Source: Sulfuritalea sp. (lineage in GTDB: Bacteria > Pseudomonadota > Gammaproteobacteria > Burkholderiales > Rhodocyclaceae). From it: DNA of 64,000 nt. Location of the stretch: positions 124,001-188,000 of the forward strand of contig JADJFK010000007.1 of NCBI GenBank assembly GCA_016708585.1. Direction: 5' to 3'. This document shows, in pieces, positions 35,102 to 43,781 of the stretch (its first letter is position 1; every line of letters begins with the position of its first letter). The position numbers were made by a program, and so were the translations under genes. The notes under the pieces are model-generated. The model saw nothing but the letters and a program-made list of their open reading frames with translations, was not told where the DNA came from and did no database searches.

Positions 35102-36151
35102 ATGGCACTCATGGATTTCATCAAGAAACAGTTCATCGACATCATCCAGTGGACCGAGGACGATGGCGAGACCATGGCCTGGCGCTTCCCCATGGCCGAA
35201 ATGGAAATCCAGAATGGCGCCAGCCTGACGGTGCGCGAATCGCAGATGGCGGTGTTCGTGAATGAAGGCCAGGTCGCCGACGTGTTCGGCCCCGGCATGT
35301 ACAAGCTGACGACACAGACGCTGCCGGTGCTGACCTACCTGAAGAACTGGGACAAGCTGTTCGAGTCGCCCTTCAAGTCCGACGTGTATTTCTTTTCCAC
35401 GCGGCAGAAGATCGACCGCAAGTGGGGCACGCCGAATCCGGTGACCATCCGCGACAAGGATTTCGGCATGGTGCGCCTGCGCGCCTTCGGCATCTACGCC
35501 TTCCACCTGACCGACCCGAAGGCCTTCCACACCACGATTTCCGGCACGCTGGAGCGCTACGGCACGGAAGAACTCGAAGGCCAGCTGCGCAACACCATCG
35601 TCGGCCACATCGCCGACATCTTCGGCGAGTCGGGCGTGCCCTTCATCGACATGGCATCGAACCAGCTCGAGTTCGGCAACGCGCTGAAAGCCAAGATGGA
35701 GCCGATGTTCCAAGCTTACGGTCTCGCGCTGGACAGCCTCAACGTGCAGAACATCTCGCTGCCCGAGGAATTGCAGGCGATGCTCGACAAGCGCATCGGC
35801 GTGAACATCATGGGCGGCATGCAGGCCTACACCCAGTTCCAGACGGCGGAGGCAATACCGCTCGCCGCGGCGAACGAGGGCGGCCTGGCCGGGCTGGGCG
35901 CCGGCGTCGGCGTCGGCTTCGGCGTCGGCCAGCAGGTCGCGGCATCGATGGCGCAATCGCTGAATCCGGCGGCGGCCGCCGCAGCCCCGGCCGCCGTGGC
36001 GCCGGCGCCGACTTCCGCGGCAGCGGCGCCAGTCTCGGCCGACGAGATCGTGGCCACCATAGAAAAGCTGCATGGTCTGGTGGGCAAGGGCATGCTCTCG
36101 CAAGCCGAATTCGACGCGAAGAAGGCGGAATTGTTGAAGAAACTCGGCTGA
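35102..36151 (+). CDS. SPFH domain protein with C-terminal SHOCT motif
   Basis: The 349-residue protein has an SPFH (band 7-like) core over residues 1-250 (ESQMAVFVNEGQVADVFGPGMYKL, FGIYAFHLTDPKAF), a Gly/Ala-rich linker, and a SHOCT helix pair at the end (SADEIVATIEKLHGLVGKGMLSQAEFDAKKAEL in parts). The linker contains VAPAPTS, from a degenerate copy of the dispersed motif. It is likely a membrane-associated scaffold for the DUF350/DUF4178 proteins beside it. Confidence 0.88.
   Translation: MALMDFIKKQFIDIIQWTEDDGETMAWRFPMAEMEIQNGASLTVRESQMAVFVNEGQVADVFGPGMYKLTTQTLPVLTYLKNWDKLFESPFKSDVYFFSTRQKIDRKWGTPNPVTIRDKDFGMVRLRAFGIYAFHLTDPKAFHTTISGTLERYGTEELEGQLRNTIVGHIADIFGESGVPFIDMASNQLEFGNALKAKMEPMFQAYGLALDSLNVQNISLPEELQAMLDKRIGVNIMGGMQAYTQFQTAEAIPLAAANEGGLAGLGAGVGVGFGVGQQVAASMAQSLNPAAAAAAPAAVAPAPTSAAAAPVSADEIVATIEKLHGLVGKGMLSQAEFDAKKAELLKKLG
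35992..36016 (-). repeat. Dispersed 25-bp motif in the SPFH gene linker
   Basis: Reverse-strand copy with two or three mismatches, read as AVAPAPTS in the unstructured linker. Confidence 0.65.
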
Positions 36152-36174
36152 CGACCATCTACTGAACGCGGGCC

Positions 36175-38139
36175 ATGCCCTTCAGCGCCAACTGCCCGGC
36201 CTGCGGCGCGCCGGTCGTCTTCAAATCCGCGGCGTCCTTCCATGGCGTCTGCGAGTTCTGCCGCAGCACGCTGGTGCGCCACGGCGGCGACCTGGAAAAC
36301 CTCGGCCGCATGGCCGACCTGCTCGAAGACGCCTCGCCGCTCCGGCTCGGCACCGAGGGCCGCTACAAGGGCGTGCATTTCGCCGTGGTCGGCCGCATCC
36401 AGCTGCGCTATGAATCCGGCATCTGGAACGAATGGCACCTGCTGTTCGACGACCAGCGCAGCGGCTGGCTGTCCGATGCCGGCGGCGAGTACGTGATCAG
36501 CTTCCTCACGCCGCCGGGCGCGACGCTGCCGGAGTTCGCCGCGCTCAAACCGGACGTCGAACTGACGCTGGCCGGGCGCGACTTCACCGTCACCAACCTG
36601 GAAGAGGCGATGTGCATCTCGGGCGAGGGCGAACTGCCCTTCGCCTTCGGCGCCGGCTATCCCGCGCAGCTGGCCGACCTGCGCGCCACGGGCGGCGCAG
36701 GGGTCGAAACTGCGGCCGCCTTCGCCAGCATCGACTACTCGGAAACGCCGCCGCTGGTTTTCGTCGGCGAGTCGCTGCCCTTCGCCGCCTTCCATTTCGC
36801 CAACCTGCGCGGCGAGCAGGCGGCGAAGCCGGCCGGCACGGTCAAGGCGCTGCAATGCCCGGCCTGCGGCGGCGCCATCGGCATCCACGACAAGGCGGTG
36901 CAAAGCGTCGCCTGTCCGTCCTGCCTCAGCGTGCTCGACGCGGCCGACAAGAACCTGCGCATCCTGCAAAAAGCCGCGGCGGCGACGCGCATCGAGCCGC
37001 GGATCCCGCTCGGCAGCGTCGGCAGATTCGGCGGCCGCGACTGGACCGTGATCGGCTTCCAGCAGCGCGTCATCAGGGTCGAAAACATCGACTACCCCTG
37101 GCAGGAATACCTGCTGCACCACCACGAGGAAGGCTTTCGCTGGCTGGTCGAATCGACCGGCCACTGGAGCTGGGTCAGTCCCCTGGCGAAGCCGCCGCTC
37201 TACAGCAACGGCCAGCCCGCGGCGATCCACGGCGACCAGGTGTTCACCCGCTTTGCCGCCGGCTCGGCCGAAACCCGCTACGTGATCGGCGAATTCACCT
37301 GGAAGGTCAAGGTCGGCGAAACCTGGGAGACCATGGATTTCATCGCGCCGCCGAAAATGCTCAGCCGCGAGTCCGGGCGCAACGAGACGACCTGGTCGCT
37401 CGCCGAGTACCTGCCGACGGAAGAAGTGGCGGCCGCCTTCAAGCTCCCCAAGTCGCTGCCGGAAGCCACCGGCATCGGCATGATCCAGCCCAATCCGCGC
37501 AAGGAAAGCCACCGTCGGGTCTGCCGCATGTTCTGGAAATTCGCGGCGCTGGCCGTCGTCGCCCAGCTGCTGTGGATATTCATCCTCGGCGGGCGCACGC
37601 TGCTCGACCAGCGCCTGGTGTTCTCGCCGCAGAACGACGAACCGGTCACCACGCAGACCTTCCAGCTCGACGGCAAGGCGCGCAACCTGGTGCTGCGCCA
37701 CGACACCGACCTCGACAACAACTGGCTCGGCCTGGGCCTGACCCTGATCGAGAAGCAGAGCGGCAAGGTCTGGGTGGCGCAGACCGAGATCGCCTACTGG
37801 CACGGCTCCGACGGCGGCGAAAGCTGGAGCGAGGGCGACCGCAGCAAGGAACTGGAATTCCGCGAGCTGCCGCCCGGCACCTACTACTTCGTCATCGACC
37901 CGGAAATCTCCGCCGAGAAGCCGGTCGCGGTGGCCGCCCGCCTCAAGGTAATCCGCGACCAGGCGGCGTGGAGCAATTTCTTCTTCCTGCTGATCTTCCT
38001 CGCGCTGTTCCCGATGTTCAGCCGCCACCGGGTCAGCAGCTTCGAGGCCGCGCGCTGGGAGGATGCGGACTTCCTTTCCACCGGCGCCGAATTCGGCTCG
38101 AACGACGGTGACAGCGATTCCGGGGGCGACGATGATTGA
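36175..38139 (+). CDS. DUF4178 domain-containing protein with zinc ribbons
   Basis: The 654-residue protein starts with a zinc ribbon (CPAC at about residues 7-10, CEFC near 26-29), followed by a DUF4178 domain. A second ribbon (CPAC near 228, CPSC near 247) leads a second DUF4178 repeat. Two membrane helices follow, near residues 453-470 and 600-617, flanking an exported domain of about 130 residues. The acidic tail ends in DDD. The function is unknown. Confidence 0.85.
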   Translation: MPFSANCPACGAPVVFKSAASFHGVCEFCRSTLVRHGGDLENLGRMADLLEDASPLRLGTEGRYKGVHFAVVGRIQLRYESGIWNEWHLLFDDQRSGWLSDAGGEYVISFLTPPGATLPEFAALKPDVELTLAGRDFTVTNLEEAMCISGEGELPFAFGAGYPAQLADLRATGGAGVETAAAFASIDYSETPPLVFVGESLPFAAFHFANLRGEQAAKPAGTVKALQCPACGGAIGIHDKAVQSVACPSCLSVLDAADKNLRILQKAAAATRIEPRIPLGSVGRFGGRDWTVIGFQQRVIRVENIDYPWQEYLLHHHEEGFRWLVESTGHWSWVSPLAKPPLYSNGQPAAIHGDQVFTRFAAGSAETRYVIGEFTWKVKVGETWETMDFIAPPKMLSRESGRNETTWSLAEYLPTEEVAAAFKLPKSLPEATGIGMIQPNPRKESHRRVCRMFWKFAALAVVAQLLWIFILGGRTLLDQRLVFSPQNDEPVTTQTFQLDGKARNLVLRHDTDLDNNWLGLGLTLIEKQSGKVWVAQTEIAYWHGSDGGESWSEGDRSKELEFRELPPGTYYFVIDPEISAEKPVAVAARLKVIRDQAAWSNFFFLLIFLALFPMFSRHRVSSFEAARWEDADFLSTGAEFGSNDGDSDSGGDDD

Positions 38140-38151
38140 GGGAAGACCCTG

Positions 38152-38295
38152 ATGCCGCGCGTCGCCATGATCATGAGCCTCGCCGCCTTCGTGCTGTTCA
38201 ACTACGGCCAGTACCGCGGCTGGAGCCTGTTTTCGGAAAGCGCCGACGCCCAGCCGGTGCGCTCGGCGAACGCGGCGCGTACCTTCCACAAATGA
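38152..38295 (+). CDS. Small membrane protein, 47 residues
   Basis: A short frame of 47 residues begins MPRVAMIMSLAAFVLFNYGQ, one hydrophobic helix with a tyrosine-rich end, then a polar tail. It fits exactly between the DUF4178 gene (12 bases) and the LapA gene (10 bases) on the same strand, so it is a plausible operon member. I do not recognise its family. Confidence 0.55.
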   Translation: MPRVAMIMSLAAFVLFNYGQYRGWSLFSESADAQPVRSANAARTFHK

Positions 38296-38305
38296 AAGGA
38301 CACTC

Positions 38306-38659
38306 ATGCAGATCCTGCTGATTTCCGGCATCGGCGTCGCCATCGTGGCGGTGCTGTTCGCCTTGCAGAACAACGTCCCGGTGACGATCAGCTTCTTCGC
38401 CTGGAGCTTCGGCGGCTCGCTGGCGCTGGTGCTGCTGATGGCGCTCGGCCTCGGCGCGCTGATCGCGGGCCTGGTCACCTCGCCGGCATTGATCGGCAGC
38501 CAGTGGAGCGGCAAGCGCCTGCGGCGCCAGGTGGCGACCCTCGAAGAACAGAACCGCGCCCTGCAGCAGCGTGTCGCCGAACTCGATGCCCAGCTCGAAT
38601 CCCTGCTCGCGGCGCAGGCCCTCGCCCCGACGGCGACGCTGATCGAACAAAAACCCTGA
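38306..38659 (+). CDS. LapA/DUF1049 domain membrane protein
   Basis: The 117-residue protein has two membrane helices in the LapA arrangement (ALQNNVPVTISFFAWSF between them) and a C-terminal coiled coil (LRRQVATLEEQNRALQQRV). In other bacteria LapA works with LPS assembly protein LapB; here it sits in the polyamine cluster instead. Confidence 0.88.
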   Translation: MQILLISGIGVAIVAVLFALQNNVPVTISFFAWSFGGSLALVLLMALGLGALIAGLVTSPALIGSQWSGKRLRRQVATLEEQNRALQQRVAELDAQLESLLAAQALAPTATLIEQKP

Positions 38660-38664
38660 AGGCA

Positions 38665-38689
38665 AAAAGTCGGCGCCGGCGGGACGGCG
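38665..38689 (+). repeat. Dispersed 25-bp motif, intergenic
   Basis: Full 25-base match between the LapA gene and the aminopropyltransferase gene. Confidence 0.9.
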
Positions 38690-38726
38690 GTTCGCGTCCC
38701 GTCCCGCCGGCGCCGCCGACCCCGAC

Positions 38727-40229
38727 ATGCAACGTCCCCTGCTGGTTTCCGTTTTCATCGTCGCCTCCTGCGGGCTGGCCTACGAGCTGATCGCCGCCGC
38801 GATGGCGAGCTATCTGCTGGGCGATTCGGTGACGCAGTTTTCCACCGTGATCGGCGCCTACCTGTTTGCCATGGGCATCGGCTCCTGGCTGTCGAAGCAC
38901 GTCGGCGGCAACCTGCTGGTGCGCTTCATCCAGATCGAACTGCTGGTCGGACTGGCGGGCGGCATCTCGGCCGGCCTGCTGTTCCTGTTGTTCACGCTGC
39001 ACGCCGGGCCCTTCCGCTTCATGCTCTACGGCCTGGTGCTGCTGATCGGGATACTCGTCGGGCTGGAGATCCCGCTGATCATGCGCATCCTCAAGCGCGA
39101 AGTGGCCTTCAAGGACCTCGTGGCGCAGGTGCTTTCCTTCGACTACATCGGCGCGCTGGCGGTGTCGGTGCTGTTCCCGCTGCTGCTGGCGCCGCACCTC
39201 GGCCTGGTCAGGAGCGCGCTGCTGTTCGGCCTGTTGAACGCCCTGGTCGCCGCCTGGGCGCTGTGGCTGTTCCGCGCCCAGCTCGGCACCCTGCCGGCGC
39301 TGCGCGCGCAATGCGCGGCCGTGATCGGCGCGCTCGCCGTCGCCTTCGGTTTCGCCGGCACCTTCGTCAGCCTGGCCGAGGCCAACCTCTACAACGAGGA
39401 CATCATCCACGCCGAATCCAGCCCCTACCAGCGCATCGTCGTCACGCGCTGGCGCGACGAGACGCGGCTCTACCTCAACCACAACCTGCAGTTTTCCTCG
39501 CGCGACGAATACCGCTACCACGAGGCGCTGGTGCATCCCGGGCTGGCCGCGCTGCCCGGCGCGCGCAAGGTGCTGGTACTGGGCGGCGGCGACGGCATGG
39601 CGCTGCGCGAGATCCTCAAGTACCCGCAGGTGGAAAGCATCACGCTGGTCGACCTCGATCCGCGCATGACGGAACTGTTTTCCCAATCGACGCTGCTGCG
39701 CGAGCTCAACGCGAATGCGCTGGCCTCGCCCAAACTGAAGATCATCAACGCCGATGCCCTGCAATGGCTGGAAGCCTCGCCGGAGATGTTCGACTTCGTC
39801 GTCGCCGACTTCCCCGATCCGTCCAACCACAGCCTCGGCAAGCTCTACTCGACGGCCTTCTACCGCCTGCTCAAGCAGCACGTCGCCGACACCGGCCGCG
39901 TCGTGGTGCAGGCCACCTCGCCGCTGCACGCCCGCGAAAGCTTCTGGACCGTGGTCGCCACGCTCGAAGCCGCCGGCTGGCAGACCGCGCCCTACCACGC
40001 ACTGGTACCCAGCTTCGGCGAATGGGGCTTCATCCTCGCCGGCCGCCGCGAGTACCGCCCGCCGCAAACCATCCCGGTCGCAACGCGCTTCATCACCCCC
40101 GATGCGCTGCCGGCACTGTTCCATTTCCCGGCCGACATGGCGCGCGTCGCTACCGAGCCCAATCGCCTCGACAACCAGAACCTGGTGCGCATCTTCGAGC
40201 GCGAGTGGGGACGGGTGCAGGCGCAGTGA
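38727..40229 (+). CDS. Membrane-fused polyamine aminopropyltransferase
   Basis: The 500-residue protein has about seven membrane helices in its first 220 residues and a spermidine synthase-like methyltransferase fold after that (VLVLGGGDGMALREILKYP, LVDLDPRMTELF, FDFVVADFPDPSNHS). Residues DFPDP match the aspartate region that binds the amine. It would use decarboxylated SAM, which the SpeD encoded at 42.8 kb makes. The true amine acceptor is not known for membrane-fused forms. Confidence 0.92.
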   Translation: MQRPLLVSVFIVASCGLAYELIAAAMASYLLGDSVTQFSTVIGAYLFAMGIGSWLSKHVGGNLLVRFIQIELLVGLAGGISAGLLFLLFTLHAGPFRFMLYGLVLLIGILVGLEIPLIMRILKREVAFKDLVAQVLSFDYIGALAVSVLFPLLLAPHLGLVRSALLFGLLNALVAAWALWLFRAQLGTLPALRAQCAAVIGALAVAFGFAGTFVSLAEANLYNEDIIHAESSPYQRIVVTRWRDETRLYLNHNLQFSSRDEYRYHEALVHPGLAALPGARKVLVLGGGDGMALREILKYPQVESITLVDLDPRMTELFSQSTLLRELNANALASPKLKIINADALQWLEASPEMFDFVVADFPDPSNHSLGKLYSTAFYRLLKQHVADTGRVVVQATSPLHARESFWTVVATLEAAGWQTAPYHALVPSFGEWGFILAGRREYRPPQTIPVATRFITPDALPALFHFPADMARVATEPNRLDNQNLVRIFEREWGRVQAQ

Positions 40230-40293
40230 ATTCAAAGGCGATGCAGGGTTTCCCGGCCCGTGGCATCATTGCTCACGTCACGCGCAAGGAGCC

Positions 40294-40527
40294 ATGCATC
40301 CTCTACTCGCACGCATCAGCATCACCATGTCGCCGGCCGCCTGTATCCGCGGCACCCGCCTATGGGTATCCCTGCTGCTTGACCGCATCGCCGATGGCGA
40401 AAGCGAGGTAGACCTGCTGGCGGATTATCCGCAACTGAATTCGGATGACATTCGTGCTGCCATTGCCTATGGCGCGGAAATGTCGCGCGAAAGGGTGATC
40501 CCGATAACTCCTCCGCTTGCAGCGTGA
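40294..40527 (+). CDS. DUF433 antitoxin-like protein
   Basis: The 77-residue protein carries the DUF433 pattern (AACIRGTRLWVSLLLDRIADGES and LLADYPQLNSDDIRAAIAYG), a small helix-turn-helix family. It pairs with the DUF5615 gene, whose GTG start overlaps its stop. The pair resembles VapB45/VapC45-type toxin-antitoxin modules. Confidence 0.88.
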   Translation: MHPLLARISITMSPAACIRGTRLWVSLLLDRIADGESEVDLLADYPQLNSDDIRAAIAYGAEMSRERVIPITPPLAA

Positions 40528-40892
40528 AATTCAAGCTGGACGAAAACCTCGGACAGCGAGGTGCGCAACGCCTGACAGCTGCAGGGCATGATGTTTCGAC
40601 CATAGTGCAGCAACAAATGATCGGATCATCCGACACGACGGTCTTCGGAGTCTGTGCCGCCGAAGGCCGCGCCCTGGTTACCCTGGATTCGGATTTCTCC
40701 CAGGTGCTGCGCTTCCCTCCGGATAAATCTGCAGGGATTGCCGTGCTCGCGTCCTCCGGACGCATGACGTCCAGATTGCTTGAAATCCTCCTCGGTCAGT
40801 TGCTCGATGGGCTGGAACAGCATGAACTCTCCGGCCGGTTGTGGATCGTCGAACCCGGTCGCATCCGGATTCATGGCAGCACATCGGACTAA
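40524..40892 (+). CDS. DUF5615 PIN-like protein (putative toxin)
   Basis: The 122-residue protein has KFKLDENL at the start, GSSDTTVFGVCAAEGRALVTLDSDF in the middle, and the acidic residues of a PIN-like nuclease. It starts at a GTG overlapping the DUF433 stop (GTGA). Probable RNase toxin. Confidence 0.88.
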   Translation: MKFKLDENLGQRGAQRLTAAGHDVSTIVQQQMIGSSDTTVFGVCAAEGRALVTLDSDFSQVLRFPPDKSAGIAVLASSGRMTSRLLEILLGQLLDGLEQHELSGRLWIVEPGRIRIHGSTSD

Positions 40893-40898
40893 ACCTCC

Positions 40899-41075
40899 AT
40901 GAAAGCTGCTGCCGTTCGTGCCGTCCGCGAGACTTTGTCCGGCTTCATTGCCCGAGGCGTCGCTTCGCGCAACGCGGCACACGCTTCCGGCCGCTACGTC
41001 ACGGCCGCGACAGTTCTCGGCAAGCTGGAAACGCGACTGAAGAACGCACGCGGGAAAGCAGCCATCGCAAAATGA
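40899..41075 (+). CDS. Possible small protein, 58 residues
   Basis: A 58-residue basic, alanine-rich frame starts 6 bases after the toxin stop. No family is recognised. It could be a small regulator or simply open by chance. Confidence 0.3.
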   Translation: MKAAAVRAVRETLSGFIARGVASRNAAHASGRYVTAATVLGKLETRLKNARGKAAIAK

Positions 41076-41161
41076 AGCGCTTTGTCGTTCGCTCCTCGGA
41101 GGGACGCCAGGCACAAGCTGCAATGCAGATGCATGGTCGATCCATGCAACACTGCTGAGCC

Positions 41162-42758
41162 ATGCGCCGCCGCGACTTCCTCGCCGCCACCTCGGCCGCC
41201 GCGGCCCTTGCGGCCTGCGGCTCGAAGGCCGCGCCGCCGCTGCCGCCGGGCAGGCTCACCGGCGCCAACGATGCCCTCGGCCACCGCCTGCGCAAGCCCG
41301 ATTTCCCAGCGCCGACGGAAACGCTGCGCAGCAGCGTGGCCATCGCCGGTGGCGGCATAGCCGGGCTGTCGGCAGCGTGGAAACTGGCGCGCTCGGGCTG
41401 CGACGATTTCGTGCTGCTGGAGATGGAGGGCGAGACGGGCGGCAATTCGCGCGCCGGTCGCAACGCGGTCTCGGCCCATCCGCTGGGCGCGCACTACCTG
41501 CCCCTGCCGCCGCGCGAGGCGCGCGCCACGCGCCAGCTGCTGGCCGAACTCGGCGTGCTGCAGGGCGACCCGGATGCCGCGCACCCGGCCTACGACGAAA
41601 AGTATTTGTGCCATGCGCCGCAAGAGCGCCTGTACAAGGACGGCTACTGGCAGGAGGGCGTATGGCCGACGCTCGGCGTGCCGGCCGCCGAGCGCGCGCA
41701 ATACACCCGCTTCCAGGACTTCATCGCCGGCCTGCGCCAGCGGCGCGATGCGGCCGGGCGGCGCACCTTCGCGCTACCGCTGGCGCTGTCGTCGCCCGAT
41801 CCGCAACTGCTGGCGCTGGACCGCCTCGGCTTTCGCGACTGGCTGCTGGGCGAGGGCTACACGGCGCCGGGTCTGCACTGGCTGGCCGACTACGCCTGCC
41901 GCGACGACTACGGCACGGCCGCGGCGCAGACCTCGGCCTGGGCCGGGCTGCACTACTTCGCCTGCCGCGACGGCGACGGCCAGGTGCTGACGGCGCCGGA
42001 AGGCAACGCCTGGCTGGCGCGCGGCCTGGCGCGCGGCGGCGGGGCGGGTGCAACAAAACGCGCTGGTGTTCCGCGTCGAGCAGGGCAAGAAGGATGTCGC
42101 CTGCGACGTCTACCTCGCCGCCGAGAACCGCAGCATCCGCGTCATCAGTCGCGAACTGATCTGGGCCGCGCCGCTGTTCCTGATTCCGCATGTCTTCGCC
42201 GCACCGCGCCCGGAATGGCTGGCCGCCATCATGGGTGCCGACTACGCGCCGTGGGTCGTCGCCAACCTGACCTTGAGCGAAGCGCCGCAGACCCGCGCCG
42301 GCCAGCCGCTGGCCTGGGACAACGTGCTGCACGACAGCCCTGCGCTGGGCTACGTGGTCGCGACCCACCAGCAATTGCGCTACGCGCCGGGGCCGACCGT
42401 GATCACCTGGTACCGCGCCCTGCACGAGGAATCGGCGTCCCGCCAGCGCCGACTTTTACAGGGACGCGAGGACTGGGCCCGCGAAATCCTCGCCGACCTC
42501 GCCGTGCCGCACCCCGAAATCCGCGAACTCGCAACGCGCATCGACATCCACCGCCACGCCCACGCCATGATCCGCCCGCTGCCCGGCCGGCTGTGGGGCG
42601 GCGCGCGCGCGGCCTGCGAAACCGGCGCCGGCAACATCCGCTTCGCCCATGCCGACGTCTCCGGCCTGTCGCTGTTCGAGGAAGCCAACTACCGCGGCGT
42701 GCTGGCCGCCGAGCGCACGCTGGCCCGGCTCGGCGTATCCTTTGCATCCTCGCTATGA
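41162..42758 (+). pseudogene. FAD/NAD(P)-binding oxidoreductase, frameshifted
   Basis: The N-terminal 300 residues read a Tat-like lipoprotein-type signal (MRRRDFLAATSAAAALAACG) and an FAD-binding Rossmann motif (VAIAGGGIAGLSAAWKLA). The frame is lost at a G4 run at 42041-42044. Removing one G joins it to the frame that ends at 42758 (VQQNALVFRVEQG ... RLGVSFASSL). The C-terminal part has the amine-oxidase-like closing segment. Its end overlaps the speD ATG. It likely acts on polyamines or a related amine; the frameshift may be a sequence error. Confidence 0.75.
42433..42457 (-). repeat. Dispersed 25-bp motif inside the oxidoreductase gene
   Basis: 24 of 25 match on the reverse strand. The coding frame reads ASRQRRLL here. 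Confidence 0.7.
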
Positions 42759-43138
42759 ACGGCCTCCACATCCTTGCCGAATTCCACGCCTGCGCCGGCG
42801 ATCGCCGCCTGCTGCTGGACGCCGCGCCGCTGGCCGCGCTGTGCCGCCGCGCCTGCGCCGAGGCCGGGCTGGCGGTGGTGGCCGAGGCCTTCCACCAGTT
42901 CCCCGCCGCCGGCGCCACCGGCGCCCTGGTGCTGGCCGAATCGCACCTGGCGATCCACACCTGGCCGGAACTCGACGCGGTGACGCTCGACCTTTACGTC
43001 TGCAACTATAGCCAGGATAATCGCGCTGCCGCGGAAGCCGCCTACGAGGCACTGAAAGCGGAATTCAAGCCGCAACGCGTGGTGCGCCACGACGTCAGGC
43101 GCGGCGCGATGCAGCCGGCGGCGCCGGCCCTCACCTGA
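42755..43138 (+). CDS. speD: S-adenosylmethionine decarboxylase proenzyme
   Basis: The 127-residue proenzyme has the self-cleavage serine in AESHLAIHTWPE and the downstream LDLYVCNYSQDN. Cleavage makes the pyruvoyl cofactor. Decarboxylated SAM feeds the aminopropyltransferase encoded 2.5 kb upstream. The ATG overlaps the oxidoreductase stop (ATGA). Confidence 0.92.
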   Translation: MNGLHILAEFHACAGDRRLLLDAAPLAALCRRACAEAGLAVVAEAFHQFPAAGATGALVLAESHLAIHTWPELDAVTLDLYVCNYSQDNRAAAEAAYEALKAEFKPQRVVRHDVRRGAMQPAAPALT

Positions 43139-43148
43139 CCGGAAAACC

Positions 43149-43781
43149 ATGGCTATTCGGCTGTTCTTCTTCCTGCTGGTCTTTGCCAACCTGCTGTTCT
43201 TCGCCTGGGCCCAGGGCCACTTTGGCGCGACCGACGACAACCGCGAACCGCAGCGGCTGGCGGAACAGTTGCAGGCCGACAAACTGCGCATCGTGCGCAG
43301 CATGCCGGCGCCGGCGAAGCCGCCGGACCTGGCCTGCCGCATGATCGACGGGCTCGATCCGACCGAGGCCGAAGCCGTCAAGGTCGCCATGAAAGCCGGC
43401 GGCGCCGGCGAAGCAGTCATCCTCGCCCCGGCGCAGCCGAAGCCCCACCTGGTGGCGATCGGCGGCCTGGCCAACAAGTCCGCCGTGGACAAGAAGATCG
43501 CGGAACTGGGTCGCTTCGGGGTTACCGACCAGGTCACCGTCGAACTGGAAGGCGGCGGCCATGAAATCGTCCTCGGCGCCTTCGCCACCGAAGCCGAAGC
43601 GCGCGACTTCCTGCAGGGGCTGGTGAAGCGGGGCATCAAGTCGGCGCGCGTTGACAGCCGCCAGCTGCCGCCGCCGAAGGCGCGCATCGAAGCCCGCGGG
43701 CCGGCGTCGGAACTGCTGCGGCAGTTGCCGCAGCTGATCGCCCCCTATGCCGATGCCACCATCGGCGATTGTCCGTCGTGA
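43149..43781 (+). CDS. SPOR-like domain protein
   Basis: The 210-residue protein has an N-terminal membrane helix (MAIRLFFFLLVFANLLFFAWA) and a C-terminal SPOR-like region (VAIGGLANKSAVDKKIAELGRFG, VLGAFATEAEARDFLQGL). SPOR domains bind denuded peptidoglycan at division sites. Its usual neighbour, coaX, lies 10 kb upstream here. The stop overlaps a GTG start of coaE. Confidence 0.8.
   Translation: MAIRLFFFLLVFANLLFFAWAQGHFGATDDNREPQRLAEQLQADKLRIVRSMPAPAKPPDLACRMIDGLDPTEAEAVKVAMKAGGAGEAVILAPAQPKPHLVAIGGLANKSAVDKKIAELGRFGVTDQVTVELEGGGHEIVLGAFATEAEARDFLQGLVKRGIKSARVDSRQLPPPKARIEARGPASELLRQLPQLIAPYADATIGDCPS

Noticed and set aside
41300..41322. Possible dispersed-motif copy in the oxidoreductase N-terminus
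   Set aside because: Only about 12 central bases match and both ends are absent.
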